This document shows, piece after piece, positions 16,205-25,070 of a stretch of 64,000 nucleotides of DNA. The translations under genes were made by a program, and so were the position numbers. Position 1 is the first letter of the stretch, and each line of letters opens with the position of its first letter. The notes under the pieces were generated by a model. The model did not search any database. It was given only the letters and a program-made list of their open reading frames with translations, and had not been told where the DNA came from. Origin of the DNA: UBA2386 sp046306335 (GTDB taxonomy: Bacteria; Planctomycetota; UBA1135; UBA2386); contig JBKDXM010000047.1 in the NCBI GenBank assembly GCA_046306335.1, positions 1 to 64,000 on the forward strand. The letters run 5' to 3'.

Positions 16205-19065
16205 GGATGCTCCACGAGGGTCAGGCGGCCGTCGGCGGCGCCGACCAGGGTGCGGCGCGGGCCGTCGCCGCGGGCGGCGAATGGACCAGCGAGGCAATCG
16301 ACGACGCGGCCCTGGCCTTCGGGAATCGCGATCGGACGGAGGGCATGCGGACCGGTGATGCGCACCGTGCCGTCCGCCGTGGCGAGCGCGAAGCCGTCGG
16401 CGAGCGCCGCGCACGACAGCGCCGTCGGCGTCGCACCGACGCCAGTGGCCAGTTCGGACCAGTCGAAGCCGTGATCGGCCGCGGCAGCGCGCACGCCGCG
16501 CCAGACCGCGCCCGTGCGCGTCGCCACCAGCACGCCGTCGTCGGGCTGGCCAGCGGGCACGGCCATCGCCACGACGTCCGCCGGCGCGTCGCCGACGACG
16601 CGCCACGCCGTCGGCTGCGGGCCGACGCAGTGGGCGACGCCGCCGCCCGCCAGCAGCGCCACGAAGCCGCCGCCGTCGCGGGCGAGCTGGCGGGCGCGCT
16701 GCGGCGGCGCGGCCAGGCCGTCGGCGTCGCGCTGGCCGTGGACGAGGCCGATGCGCGCCGCGCCGCGGTCGGTCCACAGCAGCGCGCCGAGGTCCGGCTG
16801 CCAGACGATCGCGTCCGGCTGTTCGCCGCGGCGCACGGCCCGCTGCGGCGGAGCCAGCGCCGACCACGCGCCATCGTCGGCGCGGCCCCACGCGGTCACG
16901 TAGCCGCTCGCGTGCAGCACGACGCACCGGCCCACCGCCGCCGTGTCGGCGGCGACCGGCGCGCCGAGGTCGCCGAGCGGCGCGCTGCGTGCACGGCCGT
17001 CGCCGTCGAGCCAGCGCAGCGCCTGCTCGTCGCCGACCAGGGCGCCGGCCGCGCCGGCGAGCAGCCAGCGGCGGCCCGCGGTGGCCGACGGGGCGCCGAG
17101 CAGCGAGCGCCGCACGGCGACGCCGCTGACGACGTGCTGCCGGCTCGCGTTGCCGAGGCGATCGGCCATGGCGAACACGCGCGCGAAGGGCCCGACGGCT
17201 TCGACCGGGCGCAGTTGCAGGCGCGGACCGTCGACGCCGAGGACGTCGTGGTGCGGGCCTTCGGCGAGCGCGCCGAGCGCCTCGCCGCACGTCACCACGA
17301 GCGGCGCGCCGACCTCGACGACGGTCGGCGGGTACTGCGTGACCTGCGGCGGCGTGCGGTCGCAGACGAGGTCGGCGAGGTCGGCGTCGCGCACCCCGGC
17401 GGCGTTGCTGGCGCGCAACCGCCAGCGCAGCGTGCCCTCGGGCAGCGGCAGCGTGCCGACGAAGGCGTCGCCCGAGCGCGCCAGCGCGCCGACGTGCCGG
17501 CCGTCGGCGCGGTCGAGCACGGCGATGGCGTCGGCGCCCGCCGCGACGGCTTCGAGGCGCAGGCTCGGCGCGTTCGTGGCCGCCGGCGGCATGCTGCGCA
17601 CGCGCAGTTCGCCGGGCGGCGTCAGGGGGCCGGCGGCGATGGCCGCCGCCGTCGGCAGCACGCGCACGGTGGCGCGCAGCGGCGCGCCGACTTGGCCGCA
17701 GAAGTCGCGGGCGCGGAGTTCGATCGTCGCGTCGCCGACGGCGAGGCCGGTGGCGCGCACCTGCCACGCGCCGGCGGGCAGCGCCGTCGGCGGCTCGCAG
17801 CGGACGACGGCCGAGGGGTCGGCGACGAAGGCGATAGCCGGCGCCGGATCGCCGCCCGCCGCCTGCGCATCGTCGACGACGAACGTCAGCGCCGCGACGG
17901 CGCCGACCACGAGTTCGAAGGTCGGCGCGCCCGGCGCCGCTGGCGACGACGGATCGACCGCGGCGGCCGGCAGCCAACGCGCGGTCGGCGGCCGGTCCTT
18001 GCGCCGCAGCGGCGCGGCCGCGACGTACGCGGCGCCATCGCGGTGGCGGCAGACGACGCCGACTTCCCCGGGCGCGGTGTCGGCGTCCTCCGCGAGCGCG
18101 TACGACCAGCTCGCGGCGGCATCGGCCGCCACCGGCGCGCCGTCGCGCTGGCGCAGGCCGTCAGCGGCGCGCACGAAGCCGCGGGCGGCGACTTCCTGCC
18201 GCAGGCGCGCCGGCACGCGGCCGGCGGCGGCGTCGGCGACCGCCGCCAGTTCGGCGACCGGACGCGTCGCCGCGGCCGTCGCGTGCAGCAGGTCCGCATC
18301 GGCGTCGTCCCACGACCGGGCGCGGCCGGCGATCGTCGCGAGCGCGGCGCGGCCGGCGTCCGCGGCAGCGTGGCGCAGCACGAGCCGCCGGAAGGCCGCG
18401 TCGGCGTCGGCGAAGCGCCCGTCGGCGAACGCGCGCGCGCCGTCGGCCAGCGCGCCGCGGTCGCTGCGCACGATCCAGGCCAGCGCGCCGCCCGCGAGCA
18501 GCCCGCCGATGGCGGCCGCGCGCAGCAGGCGGCGGCGCCACACGGCGCGCCGGCTGCCGCGGATGCGCGCGGCGAGTTCGTCGGCCGCCTCGTCGTCGAG
18601 CCCGACGGCGCGCGCGGCGCGCAAGGCAGCCTCGGCGGCGCGCGCATCGCCGGCGCGCAACTGCGCCGCCACCGCTTCGGCGCGCGCGCTGCGGGCGTCG
18701 GCGGCCGCCGTCGCCAAGCGGCGGCCGAGGTTGGCGCACACGGCTTCGTCGGTCGCGTCGGTGGCGAGCCCGCGCAGTTCGTCGAGTAGGCGTCCGGCGG
18801 CGGCGAGGTTGCCGCCGGCGAGGTTGCGTTCGGCGTCCGCGCGCAGTCGCGTCGCGGCGTCGCGCCGCGCCTGCGCCGACAACGCCGCGTGCGACAGCAC
18901 GACGCGGTGGCCGCAGGCGGCGCACTGCTGCTCGCCCGGTCGCCGCGGCGCGGCGCAGACGGCGCAGGCCGCCGTCGCCGCGGGGCCGCATTGGCCGCAA
19001 CGCGTCGCGCCATCGGCCATCGGCTGGCCGCAGTCGGGACACGGGATCGGCGAGGGCGAAGTCAC
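16201..19065 (-). CDS. Zinc-ribbon, single-span membrane protein with C-terminal propeller (954 aa)
   Basis: 954 residues. The N-terminus carries a double zinc ribbon (CPDCGQ..CGQC, then CAVC..CAAC, residues 9-52). It is followed by an Ala-rich helical region resembling a repeat scaffold (about 60-165) and one membrane span (LLRAAAIGGLLAGGALAWIV, about 180-200). A long extracytoplasmic part includes Ig/Big-like beta strands (about 350-560; TPPQVTQYPPTVVEVGAPLVV) and a C-terminal propeller (about 590-950; WLDGDGRARSAPLG, SGYVTAWGRADDGAWSALAP, VLVATRTGAVWRGV, FALATADGTVRITG). The zinc ribbon should be cytoplasmic and the propeller external. The start is the GTG at 19065. It is translationally coupled to the propeller lipoprotein downstream. 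The function is not known. Confidence 0.75.
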   Translation of the reverse strand: MTSPSPIPCPDCGQPMADGATRCGQCGPAATAACAVCAAPRRPGEQQCAACGHRVVLSHAALSAQARRDAATRLRADAERNLAGGNLAAAGRLLDELRGLATDATDEAVCANLGRRLATAAADARSARAEAVAAQLRAGDARAAEAALRAARAVGLDDEAADELAARIRGSRRAVWRRRLLRAAAIGGLLAGGALAWIVRSDRGALADGARAFADGRFADADAAFRRLVLRHAAADAGRAALATIAGRARSWDDADADLLHATAAATRPVAELAAVADAAAGRVPARLRQEVAARGFVRAADGLRQRDGAPVAADAAASWSYALAEDADTAPGEVGVVCRHRDGAAYVAAAPLRRKDRPPTARWLPAAAVDPSSPAAPGAPTFELVVGAVAALTFVVDDAQAAGGDPAPAIAFVADPSAVVRCEPPTALPAGAWQVRATGLAVGDATIELRARDFCGQVGAPLRATVRVLPTAAAIAAGPLTPPGELRVRSMPPAATNAPSLRLEAVAAGADAIAVLDRADGRHVGALARSGDAFVGTLPLPEGTLRWRLRASNAAGVRDADLADLVCDRTPPQVTQYPPTVVEVGAPLVVTCGEALGALAEGPHHDVLGVDGPRLQLRPVEAVGPFARVFAMADRLGNASRQHVVSGVAVRRSLLGAPSATAGRRWLLAGAAGALVGDEQALRWLDGDGRARSAPLGDLGAPVAADTAAVGRCVVLHASGYVTAWGRADDGAWSALAPPQRAVRRGEQPDAIVWQPDLGALLWTDRGAARIGLVHGQRDADGLAAPPQRARQLARDGGGFVALLAGGGVAHCVGPQPTAWRVVGDAPADVVAMAVPAGQPDDGVLVATRTGAVWRGVRAAAADHGFDWSELATGVGATPTALSCAALADGFALATADGTVRITGPHALRPIAIPEGQGRVVDCLAGPFAARGDGPRRTLVGAADGRLTLVEHP

Positions 19066-19074
19066 GCTTCGGGG

Positions 19075-19104
19075 GCGGCGCGCGTTCCGCGACGCAGACT
19101 CCTA
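19075..19104 (-). repeat. REP-like palindrome unit, copy C
   Basis: On the minus strand this reads GAGTCTGCGTCGCGGAACG and continues CGCGCCG, one base different from the 24-nt unit present twice at 55439-55521. It overlaps the yqeY stop codon (19102-19104). A degenerate second arm (AGCGTGAC) lies further on, near the start of the 954-aa gene. Position immediately after a stop codon is shared with the copy behind the methyltransferase gene. Confidence 0.7.
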
Positions 19105-19548
19105 ACCCAGCGTCTTCAGCGCGTCCTGCACCAGCTTGCCGTCGGCGAGGCCTTTGTACTTCGCCATCCACTCCTTCATGAAGCGGCCGGTGTCCTTGCC
19201 GCCTTGGTAGCCGATCGCGGCGGCGACCTCCTTCACCTTGGCCGTGACCTCGGCGGCGTCCATCTGCTTGGGCAGGTAGCCGGTGATGACGTCGATCTCG
19301 AACTGCTCCTTCTGCGCGATGTCGGCGCGGCCGGCGGCCTTCGCCTGGGACACCGAGTCGGCGCGCGTCTTGATCGCCTTCTGCAGCACGGCCGCCTCCT
19401 CGTCGTCGGGGAGGTTGTCGACCTTGGCGTCGATCGCCTTCTTCTTCAGTTCGCTGATGAGCATGCGCAGCACCTCGAGGCGCGGCTTGTCGCCGCCCTT
19501 CATGGCCGCCTTCATGTCGTTCGTGAGCTTCTCGAGGTAGTTGGCCAT
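19102..19548 (-). CDS. yqeY: GatB/YqeY domain protein
   Basis: 148 residues, the standard YqeY length. The sequence is colinear with the GatB/YqeY family: an N-terminal helical domain (LTNDMKAAMKGGDKPRLEVLRML..LKKKAID), a middle section with FEIDVITGYLPKQM, and the C-terminal GatB-like tail (AIGYQGGKDTGRFMKEWMAKYKGLADGKLVQDALK). The family is related to the tail domain of the tRNA amidotransferase GatB, which binds tRNA; the cellular role of the standalone protein is not settled. It starts 8 nt after gyrA stops, so it is the distal gene of a gyrA-yqeY operon. Confidence 0.92.
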   Translation of the reverse strand: MANYLEKLTNDMKAAMKGGDKPRLEVLRMLISELKKKAIDAKVDNLPDDEEAAVLQKAIKTRADSVSQAKAAGRADIAQKEQFEIDVITGYLPKQMDAAEVTAKVKEVAAAIGYQGGKDTGRFMKEWMAKYKGLADGKLVQDALKTLG

Positions 19549-19556
19549 GGCTTGGG

Positions 19557-22034
19557 TCACTTCTTGTCGGTGGCGGCGGCTTCCGGGGCGACCGGCTCTT
19601 CGCGCGGGATGACCGCGACGCTGACCAGCTTGTCGCCGTCGTTGAGGGCGATGCAGCGCACGCCCTGCGTGTTGCGGCCGACGACGCTGATCTCGGCCAC
19701 CTTGGTGCGGACGATCTGGCCGTCCTTGGTGATGAGCATCACCTCGTCGTCGTCGGCGACGGCGAGCAGGTTGACGACCTTGCCGTTCCGGTCGCTGGTC
19801 TTGATGTCGATGATGCCCTTGCCGCCGCGGCTCTGCGACCGGTACTCCTCGACCGGCGTGCGCTTGCCGTAGCCGTTCTCGCAGACGGTGAGCAGCGAGC
19901 CGGTGCCGTCGGTGACGACCATGTCGCGCACCTCGTCGCCGTCCTCGAGGCGGATGCCCCAGACGCCGACGGCGCTGCGGCCCATGGCGCGCGCGTCCGC
20001 CTCCTCGAAGCGGATCGACATGCCGTCGGCGGTGCCGAGCACGATCGACTGGCCGGCGCGGCAGAGGTTGACGCCGACGAGGCTGTCGCCGTCCTCCAGG
20101 CCCACGGCGATGATGCCGCCGCTGCGCGGCCGGCTGTACTGCTCCAGCGCCGTCTTCTTGATCAGGCCCTTCTTCGTCGCGGTGACGAGGAAGCGGTCGT
20201 CGAAGGACTCGACGCGCAGGATCGCGGTGATCTTCTCGCCCTCCTGCGCCTCGACGACGTTGGCGAGCGCGCGGCCCTTGGCGGTGCGGCCGAGGCTCGG
20301 CAGCTCGTAGACCTTCTTCCAGTAGACGCGGCCCTTGTCGGTGAAGAAGAGCAGGAAGTCGTGCGTGCTGGCGACGAACAGGTTCCACAGGAAGTCGCCT
20401 TCCTTGGTCTCCGCGCCGCTGACGCCCTTGCCGCCGCGGCCCTGGGTCCGGTACTGGTCGAGCGCGGTGCGCTTGATGTAGCCCTGGTGCGTGACGGTCA
20501 CGACCATCATCTCGTCGGGGATGAGGTCCTCGGCGACGAAGTTGCCGACCTCCTCGTCGCTGACGATCGTGCGGCGCGCGTCGCCGTACTGCTCGACCAT
20601 CTCCTTGAGGTCGTCCTTCATCAGGCCGGCCAGCACCTTCTTGTCCGCCAGGATCGTCTTGTAGTAGGCGATCTTGTCGGTCACTTCCTTGTGCTCGGCG
20701 TTGAGCTTGTCGATCTCCAGGCCGGTCAGCTGCGACAGGCGCATGCTGAGGATCGCGCGCGCCTGGATCTCCGACAGCTTGAAGCGGGCGACGAGCCGGC
20801 GCTGCGCTTCCTCGGCGTTCGCCGACGACTTGATGATCTCGATGACCTCGTCGATGTTCTGCACCGCGAGGCGCAGGCCGTCGAGGATGTGCAGGCGCTC
20901 CTCGGCCTTGCGCAGCAGGTAGCGGGTGCGCCGCTTGATCACGTCGACGCGGTGATCGCGGTAGCACTCCAGCATCTGCTTGAAGCCGAGCGTGCGCGGG
21001 CGGCCGTCGACGATCGCGAGGTTGATGATCGAGAACGTGCTCTGCAGCGGCGACAGCTTGAACAGCTGGTTGACCGTGACGATCTCGTCCTCGACGCCCT
21101 TCTTGAGCTCGACGACGAGGCGCAGGCCGACGCGGTCGTTGCTCTCGTCGTTGGCGTCGGCGATCGAGTCGATCTGGTCGGACTTCACCAGGTGGTCGAT
21201 GCGCTCCAGGATCGTCGTCGTCTTGATCTGGTAGGGCACCTCGGTGAACACGAGCTGCTTGCGGCCCTTCTTCTCCTCGACGTGGTACTTGGCGCGCACC
21301 ACGACGTTGCCGCGGCCCGAGGCGTAGGCGTTGCGGATGCCGCTGCGGCCCATGATGGTGCCGCCGGTCGGGAAGTCCGGCCCCTGCACGACCTCGAGCA
21401 GTTCGTCGAGCGTGACGTCGGGGTTGTCGAGCAGCTTCTCGATCGCCTTGGCGACCTCGCGCAGGTTGTGCGGCGGCAGGCTCGCGGCCATGCCGACGGC
21501 GATGCCGGTCGAGCCGTTGCAGACGAGGTTGGGGAAGCGGGCCGGCAGCACGACCGGCTGCATGCGCGTGCCGTCGTAGTTCGGCGTCTCGTCGACCGTC
21601 TCCTTGTCGAGGTCTTCGAGCAGGTGCATCGCCGGGTAGCCCAGGCGCGCCTCCGTGTAGCGCATCGCCGCGGGCGGGCTGCCGTCGATGGCGCCGAAGT
21701 TGCCTTGGCTGTCGACCAGCGGGTAGCGGGTCGAGAACGGCTGCGCCATGCCGACGAGCGTCGGGTAGACGACCGACTCGCCGTGCGGGTGGTAGTTGCC
21801 CGACGTGTCGCCGCAGATCTTCGCGCACTTGCGGTGCTTGCTGCGCGGCCCGAGGTTGAGGTCGTTCATCGCGACCAGCACGCGGCGCTGGCTCGGCTTG
21901 AGGCCGTCGCGCGCGTCGGGCAGAGCGCGACTCAGGATCACGCTCATCGAGTAGTTGAGGTAGCTCTCGCGCATCTCCCGCTCGAGCAGGAGATCGGTGA
22001 TGCGGCCGTCGGCAGGCGGGATCTTGTCGGTCAT
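19557..22034 (-). CDS. gyrA: DNA gyrase subunit A
   Basis: 825 residues, normal for GyrA, which forms the A2B2 gyrase with GyrB, breaks and rejoins DNA and introduces negative supercoils. The N-terminal breakage-reunion domain has SVILSRALPDARDGLKPSQRR and KICGDTSGNYHPHG, with the catalytic Tyr in EARLGYPAM..L region placement and TGIAVGMAASLPPHN. The C-terminal domain carries the GyrA box (QGRGGKG), which separates it from ParC, and a second box-like QSRGGKG. In the quinolone region the motif is HPHGESVVYP: Ser83 is kept, but Pro stands where E. coli has Asp87. Start and promoter are clear, and yqeY follows within 8 nt. Confidence 0.97.
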   Translation of the reverse strand: MTDKIPPADGRITDLLLEREMRESYLNYSMSVILSRALPDARDGLKPSQRRVLVAMNDLNLGPRSKHRKCAKICGDTSGNYHPHGESVVYPTLVGMAQPFSTRYPLVDSQGNFGAIDGSPPAAMRYTEARLGYPAMHLLEDLDKETVDETPNYDGTRMQPVVLPARFPNLVCNGSTGIAVGMAASLPPHNLREVAKAIEKLLDNPDVTLDELLEVVQGPDFPTGGTIMGRSGIRNAYASGRGNVVVRAKYHVEEKKGRKQLVFTEVPYQIKTTTILERIDHLVKSDQIDSIADANDESNDRVGLRLVVELKKGVEDEIVTVNQLFKLSPLQSTFSIINLAIVDGRPRTLGFKQMLECYRDHRVDVIKRRTRYLLRKAEERLHILDGLRLAVQNIDEVIEIIKSSANAEEAQRRLVARFKLSEIQARAILSMRLSQLTGLEIDKLNAEHKEVTDKIAYYKTILADKKVLAGLMKDDLKEMVEQYGDARRTIVSDEEVGNFVAEDLIPDEMMVVTVTHQGYIKRTALDQYRTQGRGGKGVSGAETKEGDFLWNLFVASTHDFLLFFTDKGRVYWKKVYELPSLGRTAKGRALANVVEAQEGEKITAILRVESFDDRFLVTATKKGLIKKTALEQYSRPRSGGIIAVGLEDGDSLVGVNLCRAGQSIVLGTADGMSIRFEEADARAMGRSAVGVWGIRLEDGDEVRDMVVTDGTGSLLTVCENGYGKRTPVEEYRSQSRGGKGIIDIKTSDRNGKVVNLLAVADDDEVMLITKDGQIVRTKVAEISVVGRNTQGVRCIALNDGDKLVSVAVIPREEPVAPEAAATDKK

Positions 22035-22079
22035 CGGGGCGGTCGCGGCGGACGGGGGTCGGTGCGGACGAAGGGGGCC

Positions 22080-22107
22080 ATTCTGCGCCCTTTTCCCGAC
22101 GCTTCAA
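22080..22107 (-). promoter_or_regulatory. gyrA promoter
   Basis: Minus strand: -35 TTGAAG (22107-22102), 16-nt spacer, -10 CAGAAT (22085-22080), about 45 nt upstream of the gyrA ATG. Its -35 overlaps that of a divergent promoter for the MoCF-domain gene. Confidence 0.5.
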
Positions 22108-22130
22108 CAACGCCGGGGGGCGGCTAGCAT
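22103..22130 (+). promoter_or_regulatory. Promoter of the CinA/MoCF-like gene
   Basis: Plus strand: -35-like TTCAAC (22103-22108), 16-nt spacer, -10 TAGCAT (22125-22130). It implies a leader of about 75 nt before the TTG start at 22211. The -35 overlaps the gyrA -35 on the other strand. Confidence 0.4.
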
Positions 22131-22210
22131 GCGATTTCACGGGCGGTCCCGGACCGCCCGGCCGCCTCCCTCGGCGCACCCCCTCGGGACCGTCCCCGGA
22201 GCCTTCTTCC

Positions 22211-23044
22211 TTGTTCGACAAGAGCGTCATCGTCCTGGTCGTTTCCCGCGAGATCCTCGAAGGCTCGGTCGTCGACCGGAACGCCGCCTTCATCGCCAAC
22301 CGGATCGACGACATCGGCTACCGCGTCCGCACCATCCAGGTCGTCGACCGGGTCGAAGCCGAGGTCACCGCCGCCATCAAGTGGGCGCTGGAGCAGAAGC
22401 CGACCTTCGTCCTGCTCACCGGCGGCATGGGCCCCAACTGGGACGACAGCTCGCGCGCCTGCCTCGGCCGCGCCGCCGGCCTGCCGCTGGCCGAGGACCC
22501 GAAGGCCCTGGAGCACGTCCGCAGCTCGTACCGCCGGCTGCACGCCAAGGGCGCCGTCGACGACGAGACGATGACCGACGAACGCCGCGGCATGGCGATG
22601 GTGCCCTCCGGCGCGGTCTGCCACGAGAACCTCGTCGGCACCGCCCCGGCGGTGCAGCTGCGCGTCGGGCCGACGACGGTGTTCCTGCTGCCCGGCGTGC
22701 CGGCCGAGATGCAGCGCTTCTTCACGCTGCACGTCATGCCGGTGATGAGCGCCGAGGGCCCCAACACGGTGCGCGGCGAGCGGCAGGTCGACTACCACGG
22801 CCACGACGAGTCGGTGATCAGCAAGGCGCTGGTCGAGCTGACGCGCAAGCACCCGTTGGTCAGCATCCGCACGCGCGTGCAGGGCGTCGAAGGCGCGCGC
22901 ACGATCCGGCTCAACCTCGTCGCCGAGCAGGAGGACCCGGTGCAGCTCGCCGACCTGCTCGACAAGGCCGAACAGGACCTGCGCGAACGCCTCGGCATCG
23001 AACTGCGCAGCCGGCCGACCGACGCCAGCATGCTGGGCGATTGA
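22211..23044 (+). CDS. MoCF/CinA N-terminal domain protein
   Basis: 277 residues. A single MoCF (molybdopterin-binding) domain as in the N-terminal half of CinA: SREILEGSVVDRNAAFIANRI, TGGMGPNWDDSSRACLGRAAG and LLPGVPAEMQRFF. CinA-type proteins are linked to NAD salvage/pyridine nucleotide hydrolysis and competence; the C-terminal amidase domain of full CinA is absent. The reading begins at TTG 22211, the only start just before the conserved strand (KSVIVLVVSREIL). Upstream is a G/C-rich leader of about 75 nt. mutY follows after 73 nt on the same strand. The precise substrate is not inferable. Confidence 0.85.
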   Translation: MFDKSVIVLVVSREILEGSVVDRNAAFIANRIDDIGYRVRTIQVVDRVEAEVTAAIKWALEQKPTFVLLTGGMGPNWDDSSRACLGRAAGLPLAEDPKALEHVRSSYRRLHAKGAVDDETMTDERRGMAMVPSGAVCHENLVGTAPAVQLRVGPTTVFLLPGVPAEMQRFFTLHVMPVMSAEGPNTVRGERQVDYHGHDESVISKALVELTRKHPLVSIRTRVQGVEGARTIRLNLVAEQEDPVQLADLLDKAEQDLRERLGIELRSRPTDASMLGD

Positions 23045-23117
23045 GCGCGCGTCCGATGCCCATGCCGATCCGCCGCGGCCCGGGTCCGTCGCGCGCCGCG
23101 CGGAGCGGGCGCTGACG

Positions 23118-24194
23118 ATGGCGCGCCGGGCCGCCGACCCCGCGCCGTTCGCGGCGCGGCTGCTGCGCTGGTTCGCCGCCGCGCGCCGCGACCTGCCGTG
23201 GCGGCGCACGCGCGACCCGTGGGCGATCTGGGTCAGCGAGATCATGCTGCAGCAGACGCGCGTCGAGGCGGTGAAGGCGCCGTACCAGCGCTTCCTGGCC
23301 CGCTTCCCGACGCCGGCGAGCTTCGCCGCGGCGAGCGACGACGAACTGCTCGTGGCGTGGCGCGGCCTCGGCTACTACCGCCGCGCGCGGCTGCTGCGCG
23401 ACGGCGCGCGCGCGGTCGTCGCCGCCCACGGCGGCGCGGTGCCCGCCGACGCCGGCGCGCTGGCCGAGCTGCCCGGCGTCGGCGCCTACACGCTCGGCGC
23501 GGTCGCCTCGATCGCGTTCGGCCTGCCGCTGGTCGCGGTCGACGGCAACGTCGAGCGCGTGGTCGCGCGCCACCGCGGCGTGCGCGAGCCGGTCGACGCC
23601 GCGCCGGGCCGCCGCGCCGTGCGCGCCCAGGCGGAGGCGTGGCTCGACGGGGCGCGGGCGGGCGACTTCAACCAGGCGATGATGGAGCTCGGCGCGACGG
23701 TGTGCACGCCGACGTCGCCGCGCTGCGGCGACTGCCCGGTGGCCGACGACTGCGTCGCGCGGGCCGAGGGCCTCGCCGGCGAGCTGCCGCGCAAGAAGCC
23801 GCCGCGCCCGGCCGTCGCGATCGAGGCGCGCGTCGCGTTGGTGGTCGGGCCGCAGGGCGCGCTCGGCCGCCGCAGCGCCGCCGGCGAGCCCAACGCCGGC
23901 CAGATCGAGCTGCCGGGGCCGGGCATGCTGACGAGCATCGACGCCGACGGCCTCGCCGCGGACCTGCGCTTGCGCTTCGGCGCGCGCCTGCTCGTCACCG
24001 ACGTCGTGGCGACCGTGCAGCACGCGATCACCCACCACCGCATCACGCTGCGCGCGCACGCGGCCACCGCGGCGACGCCGACGGCGATCGGGGCGCTGCG
24101 CTGGCACGCGCTCGACGGCGACACGCCGTGGACGACGCCCTCGCGCAAGGTCTTCCGCGCGGCGCTGGGGGCCGACGGCACGCTGCGCGCGTGA
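23118..24194 (+). CDS. mutY: A/G-specific adenine glycosylase MutY
   Basis: 358 residues. MutY removes adenine mispaired with 8-oxoguanine. Visible features are DLPWRRTRDPWAIWVSEIMLQQTRVE (catalytic Glu in WVSEIMLQQT), the helix-hairpin-helix LPGVGAYTLGAV with the Asp of VDGNVERVVAR, and the Fe-S ligands C-X6-C-X2-C-X5-C (CTPTSPRCGDCPVADDC). The C-terminal NUDIX-like domain for 8-oxoG recognition follows, with HAITHHRITLRAHA and a shortened middle part. It lies between the MoCF gene and fabI on the same strand. Confidence 0.95.
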   Translation: MARRAADPAPFAARLLRWFAAARRDLPWRRTRDPWAIWVSEIMLQQTRVEAVKAPYQRFLARFPTPASFAAASDDELLVAWRGLGYYRRARLLRDGARAVVAAHGGAVPADAGALAELPGVGAYTLGAVASIAFGLPLVAVDGNVERVVARHRGVREPVDAAPGRRAVRAQAEAWLDGARAGDFNQAMMELGATVCTPTSPRCGDCPVADDCVARAEGLAGELPRKKPPRPAVAIEARVALVVGPQGALGRRSAAGEPNAGQIELPGPGMLTSIDADGLAADLRLRFGARLLVTDVVATVQHAITHHRITLRAHAATAATPTAIGALRWHALDGDTPWTTPSRKVFRAALGADGTLRA

Positions 24195-24212
24195 CCCGGC
24201 GCGGCCGTTCGC

Positions 24213-24218
24213 TATCGT
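24213..24218 (+). promoter_or_regulatory. -10-like TATCGT upstream of fabI
   Basis: GCTATCGT lies about 45 nt before the fabI ATG. Unlike the leaderless genes here, fabI then has a Shine-Dalgarno-like GAGG (24253-24256) about 7 nt before ATG 24264. Confidence 0.4.
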
Positions 24219-24263
24219 GCGCCCTTTCCGCACCGCATCCGCTAAGTCAGAACGAGGCAAAGC

Positions 24264-25037
24264 ATGGGTCTGATGTCCGGCAAGAACGTCGCCGTCTTCG
24301 GCGTAGCCAACAAGCGCTCCATCGCCTGGGGCATCGTCCAGGCGCTGCACCGCGAGGGCGCGCGCATCGCGCTGAACTTCCAGAACGAGCGCATGGAGGA
24401 GCCGGTGCGCAAGCTCGCCGCCGAGCTGCCCGGCGAGACGTTCCTGGCGCCGTGCGACGTCACCGTGCCCGGCGACATCGACAAGTTCTTCGCCGGCGTC
24501 GGCAAGGCGTTCGGCCACCTCGACGGCCTCGTGCACTCGATTGCCTTCGCCAAGCGCGAGGAGCTCGGCGGCCACTTCGCCGACACCTCGTGGGAAGGCT
24601 ACGCGCTGGCGCAGCAGGTCAGCGCGTGGTCGCTGATCGGCCTCGTCAAGGGCGCGCTGCCGCTGATGGCGGGCCGGCAGGCCGGCGTCGTGTGCCTGAG
24701 CTACTACGGCGCCGAGAAGGTCGTGCAGAACTACAACGTCATGGGCGTCGCCAAGGCGGCGCTGGAGTCGAGCACGCGCTACCTCGCCGCCGACGTCGGC
24801 GTGCGCGGCGTGCGCGTCAACGCGATCTCGGCCGGCCCGATCAAGACGGTGTCGGCGATGGGCGTGTCCGACTTCGGCTCGCTGCTCGACACGATGGCGA
24901 AGAAGGCGCCGCTGCGCCGCAACGTCGACCAGGCCGACGTCGGCAACGTCGCCGCGTTCCTGCTTTCGGACCTGTCGGCGGGCGTCACCGGCCAGACGAT
25001 CTACGTCGACGCCGGCTACAGCATCCTCGGCGCGTGA
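24264..25037 (+). CDS. fabI: Enoyl-[acyl-carrier-protein] reductase (NADH) FabI
   Basis: 257 residues, typical of FabI (about 260), the last step of each fatty acid elongation cycle. It is an SDR-fold enzyme. It has the FabI-type nucleotide motif GVANKRSIAWGI, HSIAFAKREELGG, and the catalytic set Y..EKVVQNYNVMGVAKAALE (Tyr-X6-Lys). Near the end it has TGQTIYVDAGYSILG. ATG 24264 is preceded by GAGG at a proper distance and is chosen over the second ATG four codons in. It follows mutY by about 70 nt with its own -10-like box. Confidence 0.97.
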   Translation: MGLMSGKNVAVFGVANKRSIAWGIVQALHREGARIALNFQNERMEEPVRKLAAELPGETFLAPCDVTVPGDIDKFFAGVGKAFGHLDGLVHSIAFAKREELGGHFADTSWEGYALAQQVSAWSLIGLVKGALPLMAGRQAGVVCLSYYGAEKVVQNYNVMGVAKAALESSTRYLAADVGVRGVRVNAISAGPIKTVSAMGVSDFGSLLDTMAKKAPLRRNVDQADVGNVAAFLLSDLSAGVTGQTIYVDAGYSILGA

Positions 25038-25070
25038 GCGCGCCGCGGCGCGGGCGCCGGCGGCGCAGCC

